DNA from: Archilochus colubris
Lineage: Eukaryota; Chordata; Aves; Apodiformes; Trochilidae
Direction of reading: 5' to 3'
DNA: 64,000 nt
Assembly (NCBI GenBank): GCA_023079485.1
Contig: CM041090.1
Location: 8,988,519 to 9,052,518, forward strand
Shown here: positions 48,237 to 61,450 of the stretch, in pieces
Layout of the letters: every line of letters starts with the position of its first letter
Numbering within the stretch: the first letter of the stretch is position 1
The notes under the pieces: generated by a model
The model's database searches: none
The model's input: the letters and a program-made list of their open reading frames with translations, nothing else
What the model was told of the DNA's origin: nothing
Translations under genes and position numbers: made by a program

Positions 48237-51200
48237 GTGAGTATTCCACTTCTTTCCCACAGTTTTCAGAGCCCATCCACTACTCATGCTCCTGCTGGAG
48301 CACCTAGCTTTAATTGGCAGCCTTCACAATATCCTTTGCCTGTACATTATTGTACAGGACTTTTTGTTCTCATGGATAATTGCTACTGCATTTCACTCCA
48401 GCCCAGAAGTAATGTATTGCAATTGTGGATAGGGAAAGTGAAGGGAAACAAGACAATCATTTGCCTAAATGAAGGTGTTCATGTCACATAGGATGCTTCT
48501 CGCCACTGGGCAAATACAGGATTTAGAGGACTCTGATATAAGCCTGGAGCAGTAGCAGAAAGTGCAAAATGCCTAAAATGATTCTGTTTGGATAAGTAAA
48601 TCTCACTATCAATGTGCAGTCTTTATTGCTCAGACCTTAAAACTTGTCAAGTTATTCAGACTTCTCACTGGTGAATAGCTGAGGGAACTGAAGCACAGTA
48701 GTGAGGCAGCTTTGTAGGTTAGTATAGGATGATCTTCAAAGCAGAACGGAAGAAAACAGAAAGGGTACTTGCTTCAAATTCTAATCTATAACATAAACCA
48801 TCACCTGGAGATAGGGTCTTGAGATCTGAATCAAAGATATTGCCCAGATCACAGGGAAAGCACAGGCAGATGGGAGGCATTCCCCCCTGTGAAGGAGAGG
48901 ATGCAGAAGCACACCAAAAGCTGCTTAGCAAATCCCTAAACAGTTTCTCGGTGACAAATTCCTGAAGATGGAATCCATTGACATTGCTAACCACTTGCAA
49001 CAATTTTATTGGACTGTTGTAGATTTGTGGCAGGGCTTTACAAGGCAGACATGCCTGAAGTGCAATCCTAAGTCTCTGCTCAATTCTGCAAGACCTTTTG
49101 TAGCTCCAGTAGCAAACTAAGTTCAGTTTTCTAACAGACATAATGAGATAAAAAAAGGGGAAAAAAGTTACTTGAGACAAATCCCAGTTGATTTAACTTG
49201 GAAGTTTTTCTCTTTTCCAGGAGATAGCACATCTAAGATAGAATGACATGAGTGCTCAGTCAGTAGTTTTTTCCAGTTCAGCACAGTCTCTTACTGATGA
49301 AACTGCTGCTGTGCAGAATCATCTTTTGGATACCTCAAGAATTCAAGATACTTGTCAGCTTCATCTTGTCAATCGTGTTTGTAGCACAGAACTCTTTGGA
49401 ATCACAAAGCTTTACACGTTAGCTCTTCAGCTTCATACAGAAGCTTGCTATTACATTCTTCTGCACTGAATAAGGGCTTTTACAATGCAAAAATGCCCTT
49501 ATCTGATTCACAGAGTTACTTCCAGCCAGACAACACAACTGCATGTAACTGTGCAGTTGTTAATATGTTATTTTATAGACGTTTTTTTTTTTATATAGGA
49601 ATTTTTTTGTAATTCCTTATCCCATTTGCTCCACCACTCCTTCCTCTGCACTCAGCCACATTTGAAACCTTCTCACTTCTGCCAGCTCTGCCTTTCCCCA
49701 GTGAAAAGCTAAGTCAGCTTCTGAAGTAACACAAAACTCATCCAGCAAAAGAATGAACGTTTTTCAGCAGGTTTTGTGAGCTGAACTGGTTCACCAGTAA
49801 GTCAGAGCTGGCACAAGGAATAGGGCAGGACACTGAACCTACAAACAGGTCCTAACCTGATGGGGCAAGAGCAGGGAGATGAAAAAATTAAACCACCCCT
49901 CTGGGAAGTGTTTTGATTGCATGAATGTTTTAGATGAGCTCAGCTGTATAATTGCAGAGAGAGGTTAATTAATGGCAATTGTCTGAGCTGGACTTGTCTT
50001 GGACCAGAGTTCAGAGACGTGCCCTTCAATGCAAGCAGCCACGTGTGCAGTTCCTGCTGCCTATGAAAGGAAGGCAGGTTCACTAATGCTGATTCTTGTT
50101 TGAGTCTCCAGGCTGGTTTAACACCTTGGCTCAAATGAGAAGTTATCAACAACATCCACCACTGCAGCAATCTTCTAAAAAAAATAGTCTTCCTTGTTGT
50201 TACTGACAAACCTAGCAATAAGGTGTACTGAGAAATCAGCTTGATGTAAGAAGTATATTATATTGCTTGTATTTTTGGGATGTCATATGAACTGAAAGAT
50301 CCACAAGAGTGCTGCCTGCACAAGGTAGTGAATCACTCTAATAGTGATCTCTGCCCCTTCTGTGGAGGTGTTTCTGCTGTGTGGAGAGAAATGCAAACAG
50401 AGAGAAAGAAAACACTAAGAGGAGAGTATTTCTGTAGCTAGTGGTGGTCAGACTACTCCTCAAGGAGAAAGCCCTGGGCTCTGGTTCCTTCTCACTGCTC
50501 TGCTGATGCAAATGGGTATCAAATAGCAGCTGCAGGAACCTTCACCTGCACTGGTGGTGGGATACTGATACAGCCTGGTCAGTGGCTGGACTGGGTTGTG
50601 TGTTGTTGATTCTTGGCTGCCTACAGGCACTAGTTCATTTGTGGTTTTGGAGAGTCCTCACGTTCCCCAGCCCAGCCCACTGTCTGGTGGTGAGAACACT
50701 AACCAGGAGCGTAGACTTGGGTGCCCTTGGGCAAAAGATTCCAGTGTTTGCCACCTGGGTTGCTGCAATCCAGTGAATGGTATTTGGGACAAAGTGGATT
50801 CAGTGCAAAGTGTCTCTGTCAAGGGTGGTGCAGTAATCTGCTTCTTCCTGGCACCCCTATCTTCTCACCTCTCTGTGATTGCCTAGCTGTTCTCTTTTGC
50901 TGATCTGAGACTTTTCTTGAGAGAATATATTGCCTAAAACATGTTGAAAATAGACACGCTGTTACGATTAGCCCGATCTCTACGTATTCTGTGCATTTGA
51001 TGTGGGATAAGGTAAGTGGGACATATTTCTGTGGTGGGTATCTGTGTGGCACAATCACATCACAGGTAAGGAGGAATGGAAAGTGATAGGCCAAGACATC
51101 TAGGAACTCCCAGGACTACAAGGAGTGCTGGTAAATCAGCACAGGGTCTCATCTGGACTGTGAGTGTGAGGCAGCATGAAATTTTACCAAGTATTGCTAA

Positions 51201-52539
51201 GTCAGGTGGTATGGAACAGAATAAATCAGTCCAGAATAGCCAGCAGCTCAGCTGAGTCAAATGCCATTCAGCCTTCCTAAAACACGAGGTTATTTCCTTC
51301 TCTGGGTGATGCATTTAGCAGCACCCTTTCTATCTCATCTTTTCAGAGTTAGTATAGTTATGCACTGACATACCTACAACGAATATAGTTCAGTGGTTAC
51401 AGACCTTCTCATGGGGAATCTAGAGACAGAAATACAGCACTCTTAGTTGAGAATTATATCCAGAGGAGAGAATTCAGGACTCAGAGGCATAATAAAAGTC
51501 ACTTTGTCACAAGAGGTTATTGCACACTAAAATCAGTTTCATAGCTTTCGGTATCTGTGCCTGGGAATGCTCTCCCATGTCAAACCCTACATGAGAGAGG
51601 CTCAGACTGCAGCCCATCATGCCCCAGCCAAGGCTGGCTGAGTTTCTGAACAGGGGGAATCATTCTGCCTTACCTCACAGATGGAACTTTGATAATCTTC
51701 TGTCTAGGCCCTGGCCCAGGAACTCTTGCAGCACTCTGCAAGACCTACCTTTTCGATAGACCTCTAGGCTTTGAAAGGCTGTGTGTTCATAACACCTTCT
51801 TCCCAGCTTGTCTGAGAAATTAAGGAGCATTTTTCTTCTGAACATAAAACATGAATGCAGTGTAATTCAGTGAACTTCATTGAAGTACTGCTGGATTTAC
51901 TTTGGTATAGTTGACAGCAGAATTTGGCTCTGTATGTATTGGCATGCTCTCTATGGGACATTGTGAGAAAAAACAACAAAGTTATCCTTCTTAAACCATG
52001 TTTTAGCTTGCTGGTGAATCTGAGCTTTAAACACTACACTCTAGTCTAATGCCAGAATTTTTACCTTCTTTCAGATCTCCCCATTGTATACTGTTTGCCA
52101 AGGCTTGAACACTGTAGGTGTAAAATACAGTAAAGGAGTTTTATGCCCTGAGACTTGCCAAGCAAAGTAGAGCCCATGTCTCTCCTGTATTAATGACTTA
52201 TACCATAATATGTCTGAAAAACTAAGGCTTTAATTAGCCAAAAATAGAAATTTCTTTAAAACATGGCCAGTTTTGGCACATCAGTTCTACTTTTTAGTAT
52301 ATAAGTTTGAAAAGATTTTCATTTACCAAAGAAAAAAAAATAACTAATATAGTATCATGCTGAATGTTTTGATCCCCCCTGGTTATCTAGAGGACAGGTA
52401 TATGCATGAGCAAGATTTTGTGTGATGTAACAGTGCAGATTTAGCCTCTGCAAGCATGAAGTTCTTTCTGCTAACTGCATAATGACCTGTACCAATAGGA
52501 GCAGAGCCAGAGGAAGTGATTAAACTGCTTTAGTCAACA
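48237..52539. other. Unique sequence, no gene seen
   Basis: A 153-codon minus-strand frame at 48719-49180 has no domain I recognise and no splice context. GC-richer patches at 50450-50900 carry overlapping frames without domains. No repeat family recognised. Confidence 0.45.
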
Positions 52540-53012
52540 CTTTGTCTCACATCTGGAACAGAGTGTCCAGCTGTGGGCCTCTGATACAGGGTAAATGCTG
52601 ATAAACTGCAGCAAGTTCAGCAGAGATTCCCCCAAGATGTCTGGAACCTGGAGCATTGACCCAGTGAGGAGAGGCTGAGGAACTGGGCTGGTCCAGCCTG
52701 CACGTGAGGCAGCTTTTAATTGCAACCTCCCAGTAACTACAAGGAGGTTACTCTGAAGACAAAGCAAGGCTGAGCTGCACAGTAGGAGAATGAGAAACAA
52801 TGATAATAAATTGAAACAGGGAGATTCCAACTAGAAATAAGGCAAAATTGTACGCATGGGGATAACTTTTCATTGGACTTGGTAAACCAGAGTTGGTGGA
52901 ACAGAACATCCTGGTTTGAATCCAGTGTTGATCCTGTTTTGGGCAGGAGGCTGTCCTTGAGACCTCCCTGAGGTCCCTCCCAACCTGGGGGAGCCTGTGA
53001 TGTGATCTCACA
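52540..53012 (+). mobile_element. Very old CR1 LINE 3' copy
   Basis: Only parts are readable: 'ctggaacagagtgtccagct' (52554-52573, equivalent of the YCVQF segment), 'tgaggagaggctgaggaact' (52664-52683), 'gctggtccagcctgcacg', and the 3' end 'tgaggtccctcccaacctgg' (52968-52987) with a degraded tail (tgtgatgtgatc). The coding text has many stops and deletions. It is among the oldest copies in the window. Confidence 0.75.
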
Positions 53013-54383
53013 GAGACAGCTACAACAGTGAAAGTGAATGTAACAAAATGTAAATTTTGTCTGGATGCAAATTTAAGCAATGACCAATGACTTATCATGC
53101 TCCTGTCTTGGCTTCCTCTGCTCTGTACCCATTGAGGTTGTCATGAAGTCATTAATGTCAAGCTAAATTAAATGAGAGAAGACTTTTTCCATTAAGTTAC
53201 TTTGAATTACTAAGCAAAGCAAATATCTGTATGAGCTTGTACAAAGTTATACTGTCAATGATGGAAAAGCATAAAAAAACCCCAAATGCATAAGAATGAA
53301 GAGAGAAAATATGAAAAAATGAAGGATCAAGTTGCCTTTCTTATTTTCTTTTATATTGCACTATATTTTTGACATTTGAATTGGTGGTTTGCTCCTCTGA
53401 TATTCTGGGTCACATTTGAACTTCACAAGTTGTGACTAGTCTGTAACTTCATCATGATTTTTTTGATGTTTGGTAGACTCCTAACCCATTTTCTGTGACA
53501 CTAATCTTCATTTGGCCTCAGCTTAGATTGTCTAAAATCCAGATAACACCAGAGTTTAGAATGGACTCCAAGTATTCTGCAGGGCAAAGCCATCCTTAGC
53601 TCTTATGCTTATTGCAAAGTCTGGTGGGATAGCTGGAAACCAGGAGTTGGCATGGTTGCAATTGTAAGTGAGTTTGGGGCTTTCCTACGTTCTCTCAGAA
53701 ACGTAAGCATGGCCTGGCTTGAGGAAGGCAACTGTCACAAAGAGACATTTATTTTGGCCTCTGTTTCACCCCATGGGACAGTTCACAAAGGAATGCACAT
53801 ACAATAGTTTAAGAGCAAGCAAAGTTCCGTATTCTTGTGAAAGTTTTCTGTCTTGTGGTATTAATATGTATATGAGGATGCACAATCAAGGCATATTTGC
53901 ATTCACATTTAATTGCCAAACCAGACTGATGTACTTTTACAGTTTGCTAATGATGGATTCAAATGGCATTATTCTTACTGGTCTGACTGTAAAGCACCAC
54001 AGAGAAATCTGAGCGAGACTTAAAAAGTGACCCTGATATCTCCAGTTGTGTACAAGGGTTGTAACTGGAAACCACTGTTAATTCTGAGGAGGAATGACTC
54101 ACTGTTGATCTTGTTAAGAACAGCAAGGGATAAATGGTTGAGTTAACAGAGATTTCTAAGAGGGAACCTTCATTTTACTTGGCTTATGCAGCGATTATTT
54201 AAAAAATACCCAGATAAAAAGCCCCATTAATCTACTTCCCTTCAGTGTTTTCAAACATGCTGCAACATAAAATGCCTGATAAAATTATTAAGATTATTTA
54301 TTTCACAGTCCCAGTGCCTCTACATGTCTGAATGGCACCCAGCCAGCAGTCTACTCTGAGCAGTGTTTAGTGTGCACAGGAGG
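53013..54383. other. Unique sequence, no gene seen
   Basis: The stretch 54180-54340 (around 'cagataaaaagccccattaa') has a conserved-element look but nothing firm. A 97-codon frame at 53719-54012 has no domain. Confidence 0.4.
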
Positions 54384-54404
54384 AAAAAAAAAAAAAAAAA
54401 AAAG
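54384..54404 (+). repeat. Poly(A) run of about 20
   Basis: An uninterrupted A tract follows 'cacaggagg'. The preceding bases do not look like a processed transcript, so it is probably a simple repeat. Confidence 0.8.
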
Positions 54405-55551
54405 GTTATAAAAGCCATTTTTTTAAAGTAACTTGCTAGTGGATTCTGGTTTGTATGTTAAGCATTCTCACAGAAGGTAAATTCACTCATGTCCCCAGGC
54501 AATTTAATGAGTAAGAAATAAACATGCTTTTAGAAAATCCAAGACTGCTTTCTTTTGAATTTTGTAAAATCTTGATAAGAAAAGTGTTGGGGTTTTTTTA
54601 GGTACTCCACACTATCGTCTTGTAATCTTAAAATGCAGAACAGAAGTGGGGGAAACAGATTTTAAAATGTGGTGCAAGGTAGCAGTCCTGGATCAAAGCA
54701 CAAACAAACTGCTTATGCTCCCCAAAATGTGATCTGCTATAGCCAACAGCTAACTAACTCACACAATGTAAAGCTGATTAGCCAAGATTTTATTTCTTTT
54801 GCTTAGTAGGCCTGTATGGGTCTCATTTTGCCACTCTGGCTCCAACTGAGCTGTAGCTTACTCCCCAAGGCATACCTTTGATTCTTGTTGTTCTAGCTAG
54901 ACAGTACTCAGGATGACTAAAACTTCCAGAATCTGGTTTTGTGTGTTATATTTAATATTTTAAAGATAACTGTAGGCTTGATTTTGGTTGCCAAGACTTT
55001 GTAGCATGTAAATTCTGTAACCCCATAAAACAGAAGATAAACCACAGATAGAACCACAACAATTTCTTAATTAACAGAAACCACCTCAAGTTGTGTTTTT
55101 AAATGGAAAGGTGTTCTCTTTCTTTCCATTTTCACCATTGTGGTTGTTTTAAATCCTAATGTTGTGGTTACCATGGGCTGCATGGCCAGAAACACACAGA
55201 TCAGTTTCAGCACTGGTGCTAGTAATTAAATCCTAGTACAGGGTGGGATTCTACAATCCTTGTGTTGTGATTCCATGTACCCAAGCTACAATACAGTAGG
55301 ATTGATTTAATCATCTTGGTTTAAGATACCAGGGGTCAATACTCTTTGGTACATTCTGTTTCTCAGAGCTCTTCAATATTATAAAACTTAGAGGTCTGAT
55401 TCTAAAGAGGCCTGATATAATAAAACTTAGAGGTACTCTGTATCATCTATATCACATCCTCCAAATGGGTGTCACAGGAGTCACCAACTTAAGTGGAAGC
55501 GATTTATAATAGTCAATAGCAGATGCTGAAGAGAAGAATGTACCTTAACTC
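54405..55551. other. Unique sequence with a spaced 15-bp direct repeat
   Basis: ATAAAACTTAGAGGT occurs at 55381-55395 and 55420-55434. Otherwise no feature recognised. Confidence 0.5.
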
Positions 55552-56036
55552 ACTGAATCATACAGTAATTTACATTGAAAATTCCCTCTGAATGTCCATT
55601 AGTCCAATCTACTCAAAGCAACTCAAACCTTGTAAGGGCAGATTGTCCAATGCCATATACAGCTGAACAATGAATTTGTCTAAGTGTGGAGATTGCACAG
55701 TGTCTTCAAGCAGCCTTCTTCAGTGGTTTATCATCTTCACTGTGAAAACTTTTTCCTTGCATCTACAGGATTTCTTGTGCTGCAATTTGTGTTCATTGCA
55801 TCTCATTTCTCCACTACATGCACCTCTGAGAAAAATGTGGCTTTGTCTTCCCTATAACCACTTTTATTCCCTGCAAGTTTCAGTGAACAGTTAGATTCCC
55901 CTTTCATCTCTTCTTCAGGCTGAACAAAAGCTGTATCTGCCTTTCTCTTCTCCAACCCCTTGATAATCTTTGTTGCCTTCCACTGGATCAAGGAGGTGTA
56001 CAAGGGAGGTCACAACTGAACCTAGCACTTCAAACA
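55552..56036 (-). mobile_element. Old CR1 LINE 3' copy, minus strand
   Basis: Reverse-complement CR1 text: 'cactgaatcatacagtaatt' at the 3' end, 'tgtccattagtccaatctac', 'catcttcactgtgaaaactt' (55732-55751), 'tgctgcaatttgtgttcatt' (55779-55798), 'tcttcttcaggctgaacaaa' (55907-55926). The minus-strand frame 56003-55803 starts IQWKATKIIKGLEK, the [13 protein letters not shown] equivalent. The frame is broken and the tail is almost lost, so this is an old copy. Confidence 0.85.
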
Positions 56037-59000
56037 CAAAACACTCCCCCCCATAAAAAACCAAAAGGAAAAAGTGTTACATGTTCTTGCTGTATACACC
56101 AGATACTGTTGATCTGCTGCTGGGTCCTGTTCATCTTGCCATCAGTGCCTGGTGTTCTGATTAGGTAGGTTTCTGTCCTTGTTGTGTTTGCTCATCCAAT
56201 CTATCTCTTTAAAGGGGAATTATCTGAGACTGTCTACAAGGCCTTGCTGGGATGAGACATATTACATGTACACAAAACAGAACTCAGTGAAGGTTTCCGC
56301 ATTCAATCTTTCACTCCTAATATGCCTGCCTTGTTTCTTGCACAATGGCATAAACTGCTCTTGTGTTTTCAGGAGGCTGTCCTTGAAAGCCAGCCAGCTT
56401 CTCTAGGCCTCTCTGTTTTTCAGAAAATGTGTCATTATTCTGCTGCTTACTGTCTTGATTTCTCCCCAGTTCTTAAGTTCTACCTTGTCATTGCTACTGC
56501 AGCTGATGCAGCAAACAAACCTATGAACTCTTCATTATTTGGGAACTATGGGTCCCCCTAGATGCTTAGTCCACCATCATCACCACCAGACTTTTCTTGA
56601 TGCACTACAAATATCTCCTGGATTCCTTGTGCCTCCTAACATCCCCTTTCCAACAAATGTCATGGTGGATAGTTTTCCCTACAGGAACCAGGCTCTGCCA
56701 TCATTGGGCTTCTTCCAGCTGTTTATAGAAGACTTTTTACAATTCCTTCCGTGCAGTGGCAGATCTGACTGCAGCACTGACTGCAGCACCCCCTTTGTTG
56801 GCCTTACATTTAATGATAAGTAGGCAACTGACTATCATGGACTCCTGTCAGAGTGGGACTTACAGCTGAAAGCAGTCTGCTGGCTTAAGATAGCATTCAG
56901 CCATGGCTTAGTTGAGTGCTAACCCACCTTTGCAGGACTTGGACCTGATTCATCTCCTCCCACCTATCAATATCCACGTCCTCCCACATAGGAAGGCCCT
57001 TGATCATGTGCTTTCAACTTATGGAGACTCTAAAGATTTATGCAGAACTGGGTTCACCTTCTTCCCCTCCCTTCAACCTCTTTATCTTTACTGTTTTTTA
57101 AAAATCATGGTAGTGATTTATATCATTTTGCATACAAATTATTTACCTCAATTACATAAAAGCTCTGGGAATCATCAACACGTCTTCAGCTTTTATATTT
57201 TAAGTTCCAAGCACACAGAAAATCTAAACAATCTGTGGTCCTTGACTAATAACCACAGGTGCCTGTGGTAGAGGCAGAGTTTTTGATAGTATTCCTGTTA
57301 AGTTCACTGCCCAAGTTTAATAGAAACTCCACTTAAGGCTATCTGTGGATTTTAATGCTGAATTTTAATCCTTTCAAATGAATCGCTGAATCTTTTCAGG
57401 GACAACGTAATTCTTACAGTAATGTGGTTCTGCTTAAGGACAGCATTGTGAGCAGCATCTGTACATACACCTGAATCTTTAGATCAGTTGGACTAAATTA
57501 ACCTAAGCCTAAGAGAACTTTTCTGCATGGAAAATCCAAAATCCAACTTAACATCTGTTTCTGTGGATCAATACCAGTGCTAATGGTGACAAAAATAAGA
57601 CACTTGAGATGAGTGCTTTGCCATCCTATTGCCTTTTGTATTTGTGGTGCCTTAAACTAAAACAATGACCAACAGGAAAGGAAACTTTATTTATTTTAGT
57701 TGTATCTGCATTAACTTTGCTGTGCTAATAGGATCTAAGTGTCCTCACATACTATTTTTGCCTGGGAACTAAACAGCTCAGGTACTGAATGCAGACAGAG
57801 AGCTATTCTGCTGACTAAGATGCTGCTTTTCATCTGCAGACGTCTCATAGATGAGGTACACTTGAAACAGTAGTTCTATATCAGTGATTGACACTGAATT
57901 AGCCAAAAATGCAGTGCATCTCAGATCATGTGTGGTGATGAGATAGTTGTGCACCTCTATTTGTCTGTGTTCTGGTGTTGCATTTTTGGGCTTGAGTCTC
58001 CCGTGTAACCCTCATTCTGGAATTAAATTGTCAGATTACTTGGTCATTTTCCTTATAACTGGAGATACTTAAGAAATCAGCACCTCTGCCATTACCTAAT
58101 GACAGCCACTTGGCAGACATTTGAAAGGGAAAAACAGGTAAACAGATGGTGAATAGTACACTTGTCATAAATTTGTCAGCTCAACATATTAATATGATTT
58201 GGGTCAAGTTAGCATTTGCTCAGCCAAGTATTCATGGCTTCACTAAGCCCTGGGAGTAGCAGGAGAAATTGAGGAAGCCAGTAAGAAAGTTTAGTTTGGC
58301 AAAGAAATGAGGAGCCAAACAAAGGAGAACTCCAGGGGGAGACCTTCTCCATCAGCTTATATGACGGGGAGAGTGAGCAGGGGATTTAGGTTATGTCAAG
58401 TCAGGAAATGAGTGAGGGGCAATAGTCAGCCCTGGTAGGAGAGCTCTGAGGCAGGAAACAGGAAAGACTGAGTTCTGTTGACCTCCTGTTTTCTGAGTTC
58501 CTCTTTCATGAGCTCATAGACCAATATCCTCGTAGGTCTGCTAACTGTGAGACATAGGTGTTTGTTTCTTAGGTTAGGGGCTCTGCTTTCTTTCATGTGG
58601 TTTCAGCATTTTTATCAGCCTTAATGAAAGTTTCACTCATATGAGATTAAGAAAGCTGCATCACCTCAAGGTTCCCATGTAATCAGAGATATAACTCTCT
58701 GTTTACACTAAGGTCAGCAGGACAGACTGCTACATGTTGTGTCCTACTGCCTGGCCAGACCATTACTCTTCCAGTATTAGGAAGGGATTAAAGATAAAAG
58801 AAAAGGAGTGACTACAAAAGGCAGTGAGTATACTGCAGCAATGGTATCAGTCAATTCAGTAATGACCATCAGTGTTCTTCTGTAGATGGATTTTAGAAGT
58901 AAAACATGTAAAAATTTCTATGAGTAATAGAGATTAGCTGGTGATGGAATACAGGTGGGTGCTGCTATCATGCCCTTGAGTATTTCTATTAATCCTATTC

Positions 59001-59149
59001 CTTCTATGATATCAGAAAGACTGTGCAATGCACTGATATCCCCCACTTTGCCCTCAAACTTGTCCCCTGAAATAAACACTGAAAAGTAGGTCGTCTGCTT
59101 GGAAAAAGCAGCATTCTGGTACTCTGTTCCAACAAGTAACAGTTTTGAT
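56037..59149. other. Unique sequence, no gene seen
   Basis: Plus-strand frames at 56179-57271 follow one another in different frames, and the one at 56539 contains a short His run (HHHHH) from a cat/cac stretch. None has a domain. The first few hundred bases may be more diverged CR1. Confidence 0.4.
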
Positions 59150-59420
59150 GCTGTTTAATGGTAATTGATTGACTCATTTGATCAAAATTGGGTCACAGAC
59201 TGTACTTCCCCCTTCCTGCCAGCCTTCAGGTATTCTGAGGTCATTAGAAAGTTGATTTATATAGGAGCTTCCTAAAACATGATCTGCTTGCATAGACAAA
59301 GGGAGAGCTTTCAGCAAATTGAATGAATTAATATATTTTTGCAGGTGAAATCTAAAGCACTCTATTTAATATCAAGTGTAAAATAGATATGCAGTAAAAA
59401 TGTATTGATAGTTCTTATAA
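59150..59420. promoter_or_regulatory. Candidate conserved non-coding element
   Basis: Repeat-free AT-rich stretch with clustered homeodomain-like and bZIP-like words ('ggtaattgattgactcattt' at 59160-59179, 'aatgaattaatatatt' near 59322-59337). Inferred from composition only. Confidence 0.2.
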
Positions 59421-61128
59421 AGTATTGCAAAACTAAAAACAAAAATCATGTGTCCAAACGTGCAATATGGTCCTCCAGAACTTGTACCCTGAAGTCAATC
59501 TGATAGTTTCAACTCAACTGAAAAGATCATCTTATACTTTTTTTTTCCTTTCAAACTAATGGTGAAAACTTATACAATGATGATGCATTAATGAGTAATT
59601 TAACATGCATTGCTATTTATCTAATATACAAATTTCAAATCACAAGCATCTTTTTTCCCTCTCACTTAGAAATGTATTTTCTCTCATAGGCTCTTACTAA
59701 CTTGAACTACTAGGAGTGTCTACCAAGGAATGGGAAAAGGTAAAACAGGTGAAATAACATGTCAGTTTTCTTTCCCAAACATTTTTTTTTTCCTGTTCAA
59801 ACTGAAGCTGACATAGTGAAACCTTTGGTCTCATGGAAAATGTCAGTGTGAAACCTTAGATGGCATAGGCTTTGTGGCTCTGTGGATTTGTACAAAATGC
59901 AAAGTGGATGGACAGCTAACCATCTAGACTGAAATCTTTCTCACTGCTGCTCTCAGGCAGCTGTAAACTTCTATCATCTCTCTGTGGCTGACAAGACACG
60001 TGTATCTTGAAGCTGGAGGGTGTCTTCTTTATAAACGTGCCTGTAGGCAATTAGATAAGGGAAGATTCTCTTTTTCTGAACAGCAAGGAAACGAGCTTCA
60101 AAGGGCGTGCTCAGGCTTATCCCTTCTAATTGAACCTTGGACCTCAGAATTCCTACAGCAGAGGAGATCTTTGCCTCTGGAGGTCAGTCTTTATGGAGCC
60201 AGCTACCTATCTTTGTTGTGACTGGTAACAAAGTTATTATGAAGAGTTTTTCTGTAAGAGGCAAATTGTTCAAACCATACAGAAGGTAAGAAAATGAGGT
60301 AAGAAACTGGAGAGTACATACTGTGGATGTCATTACATCTCTTTGCCTACAAAGGCAGCAGACACCTTGCCAACTGTGCTGCTGTCTTTTATGACTTGTA
60401 TTACACTGCTTCCTCATCGTGCCAGATGATGCACAAGCAAAGAATAAAATCAAGCCTCTTTGTAGCTGATCCCCTGAAATATTTCTTGGAATCTTGAATC
60501 TGTGAGAAACATTTGCATAAGAGTCAAGATTCCTATGTTTCTTAACAATAATATGAGCTGTAAAGAAAAAACTATTACACCTTGAGCTAGGAGTGGTTTT
60601 GCCTTAGACAACCTTGACATCCAACAGTCTGAGTCAGCAAGAAACCAGCTTCTGACTTCTCCAGAGAACTAGAACAGTGAATGCAGATTAGTCTCCAAGG
60701 ATATATAATAATAAGGCCATTCCCCTGCATGAACCCTCAATAACTTCTGGCAGAAAATCTGCTTCCACTGAAGATTTAGTAGAATTTTTCCCATGACTTC
60801 TGAGAAGTCAATATTTCACTATCAATTCTCAGAGCTATCCCTGCCCTGCAGTTTCCCTCCCTGTAGCGAATGGATAGCAGCAGAACAGCTGTGCAATTAT
60901 TGCTGTTAAGAATAGATGCTTATTTCAAAATATGCAAGAGATTTTTCTTCTAGTCAGAAATTTTGATGGTAGATTTTGTTGATTTGTTGTTGTTCTTTTC
61001 TAAATGTTGATAGAAGCATGATAGACATGCCTGTAACCTTGCTAGTTTTTCTTGGTAATATGATTGCTACTTTTTGCTATTTTTTACTCTTTTTATTCTA
61101 TCTAATTCTTTTGATACTGCCATCTCAG
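59421..61128. other. Unique AT-rich sequence, no gene seen
   Basis: No recognised repeat or exon. It ends with a pyrimidine-rich tract leading into the acceptor at 61128. Confidence 0.45.
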
Positions 61129-61173
61129 AGAAGCTAGAGGAAGAAGAAGCATCTGAGGATTCTGATTTTCAAG
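61129..61173 (+). CDS. Candidate 45-bp symmetric acidic exon, gene unknown
   Basis: A good branch/polypyrimidine context (ttctatctaattcttttg, then atactgccatctcag) ends at an acceptor (61128), followed by 45 stop-free bases and a donor CAAG|GTACAG (61173/61174). The exon would start and end in phase 1, so it can be included or skipped without shifting the frame. It encodes EKLEEEEASEDSDFQ, a highly acidic segment of the kind found in cassette exons of linker or luminal regions. I cannot name the gene. The surrounding 64-codon frame (61074-61268) outside these bases looks non-coding. A compatible phase-1 acceptor lies at 63264. Confidence 0.38.
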
Positions 61174-61385
61174 GTACAGTACCTATCTATTTTGACTTCA
61201 AAACAGCTGAAACTGCATGCTCAATGGTTGTCAGAATAACCTGTCAATACTGGAAAGGCTGGATCTGACACTTGTGCTGTTATAGGTATCAGCTTTCCTT
61301 GGAGTCACTGCAGAAAAGAAAAAAGAAAAAAGTTTCCTGAGGTGGAAAGACACATATGAGAAAAATGGATGAGAGGCAGTGGGCC

Positions 61386-61450
61386 GAAGGAAGGAAGGAA
61401 GGAAGGAAGGAAGGAAGGAAGGAAGGAAGGAAGGAAGGAAGGAAGGAAGG
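61386..61450 (+). repeat. (AAGG)16 microsatellite
   Basis: About sixteen perfect AAGG units with no interruption. It is a purine-only strand and likely length-polymorphic. Confidence 0.97.

Noticed and set aside
48719..49180. Minus-strand 153-codon ORF
   Set aside because: It is the longest non-CR1 frame in the window but has no recognisable domain, no bounding splice signals and ordinary composition for chance translation.
54384..54404. A20 run as the tail of a processed pseudogene
   Set aside because: The sequence before it has no AATAAA at the right distance and no coding or known repeat content.
56539..56823. Plus-strand 94-codon ORF with an HHHHH run
   Set aside because: The histidine run comes from a short cat/cac stretch. 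There is no domain, splice signal or continuity with neighbouring frames.
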